Assembly: GCA_003499525.1 (NCBI GenBank)
Contig: DNTB01000006.1
Span: 1-52,659, forward strand
Source: Flavobacteriales bacterium
Lineage (GTDB): Bacteria; Bacteroidota; Bacteroidia; Flavobacteriales_G; Salibacteraceae
Reading direction: 5' to 3'
Length of the DNA stretch: 52,659 nucleotides
The notes below the pieces were generated by a model. That model had not been told where the DNA came from. It did no database searches and saw nothing but the letters and a program-made list of their open reading frames with translations. The stretch's first letter is position 1; every line of letters starts with the position of its first letter. The position numbers and the translations under genes were made by a program. Below are positions 45,151 through 52,109 of this stretch, piece after piece.

Positions 45151-46920
45151 TTAAGAATAAATTCTCTCAATCTCTTCCTTATGCTTCTCTAGTATGACCT
45201 TACGACGTAATTTCAGAGTTGGCGTAAGTTCCTCATTATCAATAGTCCAAACCTCTTTGCTTAGTTCCATCTTCTTAGGGCGTTCCCAGGAACCCAATGT
45301 CTGGTTTACTTTTTCTACTTCTTGCCAAATCCGATCGCGAATACGCTGGTTATTGTAAATTTCATCAACACTTTCGCATGTCATATCATGACGAACACAC
45401 CACTCTTTCAAAAAGGCGTAGTCCGGAACGACAAGGACGGCCGGATGCTTTTTCCCCTCTCCAATGACCATAGCCTGCTCGATGAAACGCGACTGCTTGA
45501 GCTGATTCTCGATCAGCTGCGGAGCGACGTACTTCCCTCCGGATGTTTTGAACATTTCCTTCTTACGATCAGTAATTCGCAAAAACTTTCCATCGGAACC
45601 TGTGAGCTCACCAATATCTCCGGTATGAAACCAACCGTCTGCTGTGAGCACCTCTCTGGTTCGCTTTTCGTCCTTGTAATAGCCCATCATTACGTTTGGC
45701 CCTTTAGCGAGAATTTCTCCATCTTCGGCAATTTTCACATCAACATTGCTGAGAATTCGGCCTGTTGTTCCAATCATCAAACCCTGGTTCTTTTCTTCAT
45801 TCACAGATATTACCGGGGATGTTTCCGTCAAGCCATAACCCTCGGCAATAGGAACACCGGCTGCGTTAAACACCCTTGCGAGGCGAGGCTGAAGGGCAGC
45901 ACTACCGGAGGCCACAACTTCAACACGGCCGCCCAGGGCTTCGCGCCATTTGCTAAAAATTAGTTTATCTGCAATACCCAGTTTCCATTCGTACCAACCT
46001 CCGTTTGCACCATAAGGCTCCCATTTTTCAGCAAGCCGCACTGCCCAAAAAAACAAGGCTTTTTTGATGCCGGTCAGGGCCTCTCCTTTAGCCATGATCT
46101 TATCGAATACCTTTTCTAAAAGCCTCGGTACAGCGCTAAAAACGTGAGGTTTAATTTCTCTGATGTTATCGCCAATAGTATCTATAGACTCGGCAAAATA
46201 GATACTGAGCCCTTTTGTAACGTAGACGTACATGAGCATGCGCTCGTAAATATGACAAACAGGCAGAAAGCTTAGTGCGATCATACCGGGTTCGGTAGGA
46301 AGCCGTTCAGCGCTTGCACTGGTATTGGCTGCAATGTTTTTGTGGCTGAGCATTACACCCTTAGGAGTACCTGTCGTACCGGAAGTGTAAATAATAGTGG
46401 CTAAGTCCGTATCCTTGATATCGGTCTTGATTTTTTCGACCTCGCTTTGAGGAGTGGTTCCAGCTGATTCCTTGATTAAAGACCAATGATTTGCACCTTC
46501 TATCTGATCAAAGGTATACACTGATTTTAAGGTCGGGACATCCTCAAAAATATGACGCACTTTTAACAGCAAATCTGCATCAGAAACCAAACACATTTTG
46601 ATTTCTGCATGATTAAAAATGTAGCGATAATCGTCCTCGGAAATCGTGGGATAAATGGGAACATTTATAGCACCAATCTGACCGATTCCCATATCGCAAA
46701 TATTCCATTCCGGCCTGTTGTTGGAGATCATTGCTATTTTATCTCCAGGTTGAATTCCAAGACTCAAAAGCCCACGGCTAATCAGGTTTCCCTGATCGAC
46801 AAAAGATTGTGTAGAGGTAGTCACCCACTTACCGTCGATTTTAGCCGCCAGACTGTTCTCCAATGGAAAGTGCTCTAACTGGTGGTATGGAAAATCAAAT
46901 AGTCTTGTTGGTTCTGTCAT
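45151..46920 (-). CDS. Long-chain fatty acid-CoA ligase (AMP-forming)
   Basis: The 589-residue enzyme activates fatty acids to acyl-CoA. The P-loop motif is IIYTSGTTGTPKGVM, the A5 motif is EGYGLTETSP, and the WFHTGDIG and TDRKKEMFKTSGGKY motifs mark the C-terminal hinge. It belongs to the bacterial FadD15/long-chain group (AMP-dependent synthetase). Chain-length preference cannot be read. It stands alone on the minus strand, divergent from the next T9SS protein gene. Confidence 0.94.
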   Translation of the reverse strand: MTEPTRLFDFPYHQLEHFPLENSLAAKIDGKWVTTSTQSFVDQGNLISRGLLSLGIQPGDKIAMISNNRPEWNICDMGIGQIGAINVPIYPTISEDDYRYIFNHAEIKMCLVSDADLLLKVRHIFEDVPTLKSVYTFDQIEGANHWSLIKESAGTTPQSEVEKIKTDIKDTDLATIIYTSGTTGTPKGVMLSHKNIAANTSASAERLPTEPGMIALSFLPVCHIYERMLMYVYVTKGLSIYFAESIDTIGDNIREIKPHVFSAVPRLLEKVFDKIMAKGEALTGIKKALFFWAVRLAEKWEPYGANGGWYEWKLGIADKLIFSKWREALGGRVEVVASGSAALQPRLARVFNAAGVPIAEGYGLTETSPVISVNEEKNQGLMIGTTGRILSNVDVKIAEDGEILAKGPNVMMGYYKDEKRTREVLTADGWFHTGDIGELTGSDGKFLRITDRKKEMFKTSGGKYVAPQLIENQLKQSRFIEQAMVIGEGKKHPAVLVVPDYAFLKEWCVRHDMTCESVDEIYNNQRIRDRIWQEVEKVNQTLGSWERPKKMELSKEVWTIDNEELTPTLKLRRKVILEKHKEEIERIYS

Positions 46921-46986
46921 TTCTACTTGTATTAAGAAGGAAGCGGGCTAAAATAGATAAATTTGGTACATAAAGTTTCAACCCTT

Positions 46987-48924
46987 ATGCACAGGCAATT
47001 CGCTCAGATTCTGTTATTCATTGGTATAACCTTAGCGTCAATCAACTCGTTCGGACAATTACTGGTCGTTGGATCTCTGAATCCTACGGAGCACATAATA
47101 TTTCAGGGAGATACACTAGAATATGATTCTATAATAATCGTAAATCAAGGTCGGGTTACTATTTCGCAATCGCAGATTAGAACAAAAATGCTTATTGCGG
47201 TTCTGGACGATGGGCTGTTCGAATTAGAAGAAAGCAAAGCCTCTCTAATTGGAACCATTTATGGTGAAGACAACGCGGAAATCGTCCTTAAAGATAGTTT
47301 AGACCTTAAGGCCAATGTAATTATGACAAATCAATCTTCCTTTTCTATTCGGGATGCAACGATAGATTATGCCATGATTTACAAAGGCCAGCATGATTGG
47401 TTCTCACTGGATTCTGCAAGAATTGAAGTAACGAACTCTGAGTTAGATCTTGGAACGGGTGCATTAAGCGGTTTCGCAAATAAAGATGCCAGTTTTTATC
47501 TGGATACGGTTACGTTTAATTCAACATTAGGCATAGCAGCGACCTGGAATTTGTCTGAGAACGGCCGGATTGAAGCACATCATACCGGAGGCCTGGAATT
47601 GATTTCATCGAACAACTCGTATATCAATTTAAGTGAATCGGATGATTTCGTTCTTTGGTTTCGGTTAATGGATGGGGATACACTGAATTATACTTTTCCA
47701 CCTTCAAACTCACCTTTTCCTTATGCCAGCGAGCTAATTCAATATGATTTCGTTGGGGGGACTCCTGGATTTGAAGGAGTGGATTTTGAGCTTCATGCCA
47801 CCAATATTCAACGAGTTTATTGGGGAATACTTTGCGACTCTGCCTCGGATGTAACTATAAACCAATCAGAAATAATTGCGGCCGGATTTATTTTCACTGA
47901 TCAAAATGAAACCATTGATGATTTTGTGAATGATTCTTTGTACGCCACATATTCAGCTCCTTTTTCTGATCGATCATTTAGTGTTGCTCAAACCCGCGTG
48001 GTAGCATGGAATTTTTATGGTTTTGGAAGTGCTGAACTGCATCTTTCCGACAACTTGTTTGGTGAAATTCTGGCACTGGAGGATACCAAAGCAATAATTA
48101 ATAATAGTATTTGCGATGGCACTGGAGGCTATTTCGGTCCCGACCAGAATGCGGAAGTGGATGTGTACAACTCATTGTTGTTCAGAAAGTTTGGAACAGC
48201 GCATATTCTCAATCAAAAAGGAAACTCAATTCTTCGGCTCCATCATTCTCAAATAGATGGAACTTCTTCTATTTCAGGCAAGGCGGCCTTTATTGCTTTT
48301 CAATCGACACAAAGTGATTATCCCATTCTTCTCGATCAGAGCTTTTATGTCGATGCCATACTGGATTCTATGATGGTTTCGGTACATGATTCTATTTATT
48401 CCATAACAGGGGCCATTGAGTTTGCCAATGGCCCTGCAGGAAATAGATCTATTACAGGATATGAACTCGGTTTTTCGCGCGTTGATTCCACCGGGTATCA
48501 AATTATCAAAGATTCTTCTGGTATAGCAAATGGTTCGGGTATCGTTCTGGGAAATTGGAATGTTCACAGTCTTGCTCCCGACCAATATCTCATATGGCTC
48601 AGGTTATTTGAAGGGACAGATACGATCCTGGAAGGAACACAGAAGGTAATCCTGAATATTGCTCCGGGATATAACACTCCAACGGCTATGCCCATCATTA
48701 TCTATCCTAACCCAACTTCTGGTCGGTTTAGGGTTGCAGGATATCCATCCAACGAGAAAGTGCATTTCGAGGTATGCAGCACAATTGGTACGATAGTAGC
48801 TGAGGGCCGTGCGAGTGGAGAAGAAAATCTCATTAATCTCGGACATCTTGAACCGGGAATTTACTTCATTCGTTTCTACACATCTTCGTGGTCACAAACA
48901 GAGCAAATAGTGCTTGAATTATGA
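46987..48924 (+). CDS. T9SS-secreted protein, beta-helix-like
   Basis: The 645-residue protein starts at 46987 (MHRQFAQILL) with a signal peptide ending near NSFGQ; upstream in-frame starts are non-ATG. The body has short strand-turn repeats, for example SFSIRDATIDYAMI and VTNSELDLGTGAL, consistent with a parallel beta-helix. The C-terminus shows IIYPNPTSGRF and ends EQIVLEL, a type A sorting domain. Surface or extracellular location is inferred; function is unknown. Confidence 0.8.
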   Translation: MHRQFAQILLFIGITLASINSFGQLLVVGSLNPTEHIIFQGDTLEYDSIIIVNQGRVTISQSQIRTKMLIAVLDDGLFELEESKASLIGTIYGEDNAEIVLKDSLDLKANVIMTNQSSFSIRDATIDYAMIYKGQHDWFSLDSARIEVTNSELDLGTGALSGFANKDASFYLDTVTFNSTLGIAATWNLSENGRIEAHHTGGLELISSNNSYINLSESDDFVLWFRLMDGDTLNYTFPPSNSPFPYASELIQYDFVGGTPGFEGVDFELHATNIQRVYWGILCDSASDVTINQSEIIAAGFIFTDQNETIDDFVNDSLYATYSAPFSDRSFSVAQTRVVAWNFYGFGSAELHLSDNLFGEILALEDTKAIINNSICDGTGGYFGPDQNAEVDVYNSLLFRKFGTAHILNQKGNSILRLHHSQIDGTSSISGKAAFIAFQSTQSDYPILLDQSFYVDAILDSMMVSVHDSIYSITGAIEFANGPAGNRSITGYELGFSRVDSTGYQIIKDSSGIANGSGIVLGNWNVHSLAPDQYLIWLRLFEGTDTILEGTQKVILNIAPGYNTPTAMPIIIYPNPTSGRFRVAGYPSNEKVHFEVCSTIGTIVAEGRASGEENLINLGHLEPGIYFIRFYTSSWSQTEQIVLEL

Positions 48925-48975
48925 TGAAAAACAATCGAGCATAGTCAACTTATTAAACCATAAAACGCTAAAGGG

Positions 48976-49749
48976 TTGAAATCAAAAGCAGAAATCGTTC
49001 ATAACTGGCTCACACGCTACACGGGGTTGCCTATCAATAAATTTGGAGAATACGTTCTACTCACCAATTTCGACAATTATGTAACTCATTTTGCCGAAGA
49101 AAATGGAGTTCCAATAATAGGTGAGGATAAAGCCATGCCGAATGCAACAGCTGATGGCATTACCATTATTAATTTCGGGATGGGCAGTGCTAATGCGGCC
49201 ACCATCATGGACTTGCTAAGTGCGATTGAACCCAAAGCAGTACTCTTTTTGGGCAAGTGTGGAGGACTCAAGAAAAAAATTGAGATCGGAGACCTCATTC
49301 TGCCACTGGCAGGAATTCGGGGAGAAGGGACCTCGAACGATTATTTTCCTCCTGAGGTTCCCGCACTGCCAGCTTTTACCTTACAACGTGCGGTTTCTTC
49401 CACCATAAGAGATTTCGGAAAAGATTATTGGACCGGTACTGTTTACACCACGAATCGAAGAGTTTGGGAGCACGATGAAGACTTTAAGGAATACTTGAGG
49501 AAAATTAGAGCCATGGCTATAGATATGGAAACCGCCACTCTCTTTTCAGTGGGTTTTGCCAATCAGATTCCCGTTGGAGCGCTATTACTGGTGTCCGACC
49601 AGCCTATGGTTCCGAGTGGCGTTAAGACCGCACAAAGCGACAAAATCGTAACCGACAATTTTGTAACCGAACATATAAAGATGGGCATTGACGCCCTCAA
49701 AGAGATTAAGGAAGAAGGAAGGTCAGTCCGTCATTTGAGGTTTGAGTAG
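48976..49749 (+). CDS. amn: AMP nucleosidase
   Basis: This 257-residue member of the PNP/UDP phosphorylase superfamily hydrolyses AMP to adenine and ribose 5-phosphate. GMGSANAATIMDLL and FLGKCGGLKKK form the phosphate/ribose site, and AIDMETATLFSVG plus LVSDQPM close the base pocket. The compact Bacteroidota form is far shorter than E. coli Amn. There is no ATG in reach; the TTG at 48976 begins MKSKAEIVHNWL. It is the last clearly housekeeping gene before the accessory region. Confidence 0.9.
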   Translation: MKSKAEIVHNWLTRYTGLPINKFGEYVLLTNFDNYVTHFAEENGVPIIGEDKAMPNATADGITIINFGMGSANAATIMDLLSAIEPKAVLFLGKCGGLKKKIEIGDLILPLAGIRGEGTSNDYFPPEVPALPAFTLQRAVSSTIRDFGKDYWTGTVYTTNRRVWEHDEDFKEYLRKIRAMAIDMETATLFSVGFANQIPVGALLLVSDQPMVPSGVKTAQSDKIVTDNFVTEHIKMGIDALKEIKEEGRSVRHLRFE

Positions 49750-49794
49750 CGAGAAATGAGTCTCGTATCTGGATTAGAGCATTAAAGCTTAACA

Positions 49795-49863
49795 TTTCAA
49801 AGGAATTCGTCGATTTCCGCTGCGCTCCAATTCAAACTTTTACCTTTCGCGATGATTCAGAAC
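49795..49863 (+). repeat. CRISPR-like dispersed element, copy A (5' arm not conserved)
   Basis: This copy holds the conserved core AAGGAATTCGTCGATTTCC (49800-49818) and CGCTGCGCTCC, followed by an arm of 33 bp (49831-49863) that matches 29 of 33 positions of the CRISPR repeat's 3' part (repeat positions 14-46). The upstream side does not align well with the 5' arm of copies B and D. It stands 48 bp before the secreted-protein gene at 49911. Confidence 0.85.
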
Positions 49864-49910
49864 GAGCTATCTATATGCTATTTATGGTCTGGAATTGGGC
49901 GCAATACTAA

Positions 49911-50537
49911 ATGAGAATGCGACAAATAATTCTGACATTAGCTTTTATTTTGACAACTGTTTTGTGTTTCGGACAAAAAGAACATTTGGAACCAGTTAAG
50001 GGCTTTAGCCAATATGAAGGAGTTATGAAGGATTATTATGACAATGTTTTTCTATTGCTGTATAGAGGATATTCTGAAAAACCAATTGCGAGATATACTT
50101 CAATGCCATCATTTTCGAGTGAATACTCATTTTCCATTGAAACTATAAATGGTAAAGAATATGTTGTGAGCAACAGACTGTCTGAAAGGTATTGGAATAC
50201 AAAAAACAGAAATAGAGTTGAACTTATTTCAAATAAGACCGAATTGCAAAGTAGCTTATATCTCAGGATAGTTGACTTATTTGAACTATTAGAAGAACAG
50301 ACGAAGAAACCAGAAAGTGACATGATAGGACTTGATGGAACAACCTACTATTTTGCTTCTACAGACAGAAATGGACAGATAAAAATTGGTAAGACTTGGT
50401 CACCCGATGACGATTCTTTACTCGGAAAACTGGTGGAGATTTGTGACAACATTTATTCATTGGGAAATGGAAACAATATTTCTCAAACGGAAATATTAAA
50501 GGATATTGACAAATTGGTACATGAATTAAACCAATGA
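49911..50537 (+). CDS. Orphan exported protein, unknown function
   Basis: The 208-residue product starts with a signal peptide (MRMRQIILTLAFIL... ending LCFGQ) and continues as a mixed alpha/beta soluble domain with many aromatic residues. No known family is recognised. Its codon use is richer in A/T and in rare-looking codons than the neighbouring housekeeping genes, and it lies between dispersed-element copies A and B, so acquisition by transfer is likely. A second ATG two codons later is an equally good start. Confidence 0.65.
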   Translation: MRMRQIILTLAFILTTVLCFGQKEHLEPVKGFSQYEGVMKDYYDNVFLLLYRGYSEKPIARYTSMPSFSSEYSFSIETINGKEYVVSNRLSERYWNTKNRNRVELISNKTELQSSLYLRIVDLFELLEEQTKKPESDMIGLDGTTYYFASTDRNGQIKIGKTWSPDDDSLLGKLVEICDNIYSLGNGNNISQTEILKDIDKLVHELNQ

Positions 50538-50598
50538 AGTGCAGTGTACAAAAAAATCGATATGCATTACCCTACGGGCTTCTGCGCACAGCCAAACC

Positions 50599-50701
50599 GT
50601 TGTGAATAGCTTTGACTTAAAGAGATGTTGATTTTCAAAGGAATTCGTCGATTTCCGCTGCGCTCCAATTCAAACTTTTACCTTTCGGGGTAATTCGCAA
50701 C
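50599..50701 (+). repeat. CRISPR-like dispersed element, copy B (full 103 bp)
   Basis: The first 15 bp, GTTGTGAATAGCTTT, are identical to positions 1-15 of the CRISPR repeat at 52140. The last 33 bp (50669-50701) match repeat positions 14-46 at 29 of 33 sites. Between them lies a 55-bp insert that includes a hairpin GGAATTC-GTC-GATTTCC (50640-50656, one mismatch). The ends form a 9-bp terminal inverted repeat, GTTGTGAAT/ATTCGCAAC, with one mismatch. Copy D has the same length and layout. Confidence 0.9.
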
Positions 50702-51216
50702 TTGTTCATGAATCACAATCATTTTCAATTGACCATCATTTCAAATTGGCCTATGCAACATCACAAATATGTAGAAACAATATAACGACCTCTAATAGTT
50801 AGAATATGGAAGTTCTCATAATTAGAATAGGCAATTCGAGGGCTTTAGACTCAGTAAGAATTTGAAGAATGGAGTTAGAGCAATACCAAATCGTCTTGGT
50901 CAATTTAATTCCTACTATTGGAAGTGAGATCAAAAAGACAAGGCCAGGCGTTAACATTTCTCCAGATGAAAAGAATCGACATATACCCACCATTGTTATT
51001 GCACCAATGACCACCACCTCAAAAAATATCTCACTCAGATTGAAGTAAGGCGCAATAACCGAATCGGTTGGGTAGCCTCTGATCGGCTTTGAAGGAAACC
51101 TGTTTGGATTGAGGAGAGAGAAGCAAAGGATAACAGCGGACTAACTACACCAGAACTTCAGCGAATTCGTTCTTTAGAAACCAAACTTGACTATTTTAGT
51201 GAAAACGTATTGAATA
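50702..51216. other. Gap with possible decayed coding remnants
   Basis: No confident gene is present. On the minus strand a frame is open from 51140 to 50799 (113 codons, no ATG, GTG possible at 51017) and reads like a membrane protein with segments IFFEVVVIGAITMVGI and LTPGLVFLISLPIVGI. On the plus strand 51093-51224 is open without a start; it encodes a helical, charged tail (EREAKDNSGLTTPELQRI) that ends 8 bp inside the antitoxin gene. Either may be the remnant of a truncated gene; they overlap each other partly, so both cannot be original coding sequence over that part. Confidence 0.35.
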
Positions 51217-51396
51217 ATGAATAAACAAAGCGTGATAGATGCTCTGAATGATATGCCGAACTCATTTGAATTTGATGAATTGATTGAGCGGCTCCTTATA
51301 CTAGAAAAGATTGCCAAGGGTAGAAAAGATGTAGAGCAGGGTAGGGTATTTTCACATGAAGAAGCTAAAGAACAAATTCTAAAGTGGCCGAAGTAA
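51217..51396 (+). CDS. Antitoxin of a type II toxin-antitoxin pair
   Basis: This 59-residue protein begins MNKQSVIDALNDMPNSF and contains DELIERLLILEKIAKG followed by GRVFSHEEAKEQILKW. The length and layout match the short Bacteroidota antitoxins that sit directly before RelE/ParE toxins: a helical N-terminus and a 'HEEAKE' tail that binds the toxin. It was identified by its overlap (13 bp) with the toxin gene. The DNA-binding fold cannot be assigned with certainty. Confidence 0.8.
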   Translation: MNKQSVIDALNDMPNSFEFDELIERLLILEKIAKGRKDVEQGRVFSHEEAKEQILKWPK

Positions 51397-51665
51397 AATG
51401 GACTTCAAACGCACTCTCTGATCTCAATCAAATCGGAGAGCACATTGCTAAGGACTCTCCATATTATGCTCACATTACAGTTCAGAGAGTATTTGTCAGC
51501 GCAGAAATCCTCAGAACCTTTCCGGAATTAGGAAGAATTGTTCCGGAGAAAGCAGAGGAAACAGTCCGAGAACTCATTGAAGGAAATTATCGGGTGATTT
51601 ATGAATACCAGCAGGACACGTGCTGGATTCTAACTGTACATCACAGTGCAAAACCACTGAAATAG
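51384..51665 (+). CDS. RelE/ParE family toxin
   Basis: The 93-residue toxin starts with a GTG inside the antitoxin's end and reads MAEVKWTSNALSDLNQIGEH, a ParE-like first helix. YAHITVQRVFVSAEIL, PELGRIVPE and RELIEGNYRVIYEY are the family's conserved strands and basic loop. Its target (gyrase for ParE, or ribosome-bound mRNA for RelE) cannot be told; the sequence resembles the ParE side more. The overlapping pair is a classic mobile toxin-antitoxin module in an accessory region. Confidence 0.9.
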   Translation: MAEVKWTSNALSDLNQIGEHIAKDSPYYAHITVQRVFVSAEILRTFPELGRIVPEKAEETVRELIEGNYRVIYEYQQDTCWILTVHHSAKPLK

Positions 51666-51885
51666 GCGACGAAGTACAACACAGAATTTATCTCAAGCCA
51701 TTCCGCCGGCAAGCCGGTTGATCACACCAGTGCTCATGGGAATTTGTGATTTAGAAACCAAGAATCGAGCTCGGAATAGCAAATGTGCAGTAGGTGGCTT
51801 CAGACAGCCGTGCTGGGCAAGGTTCGGTGGTGCTTGTTGCACGCAACGGCTGATCAATGGGCCGGGCGGGTGCAATGTAAGGAAC
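51666..51885. other. GC-rich non-coding block with small inverted repeats
   Basis: No gene is supported; weak frames here are not convincing. The block is more GC-rich than its surroundings and contains CCGGC-AA-GCCGG (51706-51717), GTTGC-AC-GCAAC (51836-51847), and TTGCAC (51837-51842) paired with GTGCAA (51870-51875). It lies between the toxin gene and element C. It could be a structured RNA, a recombination site or cassette tail; none is proven. Confidence 0.4.
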
Positions 51886-51986
51886 ACTGTAAATAGTTTA
51901 GCTCAGAGGGGGTTGATTTTCAAAGGAATTCGTCGATTTTCGCTGCGCTCCAATTCAAACTTTTATCTTTTACTATTTCAATGAGA
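51886..51986 (+). repeat. CRISPR-like dispersed element, copy C (degenerate ends)
   Basis: The start ACTGTAAATAG matches the 5' arm of copy B at 8 of 11 positions, with a 2-bp gap further on. TTGATTTTCAAAGGAATTCG and CGCTGCGCTCCAA are conserved. The 3' arm is intact only to CAAACTTTTATCTTTT and then diverges. It stands in tandem with copy D with a gap of about 20 bp. Confidence 0.8.
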
Positions 51987-52006
51987 TGAACGGCCTGTAA
52001 GAATTT

Positions 52007-52109
52007 GTATGGAATAACTTTGACTCATGGTAATGTTGATTTTCAGAGGAATTCGTCGATTTCCGCTTCGCTCCAATTCAAACTTTTATCTTTCGAGATG
52101 ATTCGCAAC
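52007..52109 (+). repeat. CRISPR-like dispersed element, copy D, acting as the array's first repeat
   Basis: This copy is again 103 bp. Its last 33 bp (52077-52109) are identical to positions 14-46 of the next CRISPR repeat, and its 5' arm matches 11 of 15. It is followed by a 30-bp spacer (52110-52139) and then repeat 1, so it occupies the place of the first repeat in the array. The 55-bp insert differs from that of copy B at about 7 positions. Confidence 0.9.

Noticed and set aside
45322..45963. 213-codon plus-strand frame inside the acyl-CoA ligase
   Set aside because: It lies antisense to conserved motifs of the ligase and reads as low-plausibility protein.
51693..51984. Frames on both strands in the GC-rich block as genes
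   Set aside because: Composition is rich in Cys, Pro and Arg with no domain or start signal, typical of spurious frames in GC-rich non-coding DNA.
49795..52109. Elements A-D as the tracrRNA gene
   Set aside because: A tracrRNA needs a contiguous anti-repeat to the 5' half of the repeat that stays on the mature crRNA. Here that half is separated by the 55-bp insert or degenerate, and four copies exist. Small-RNA sequencing of the minus strand could still revive the idea.
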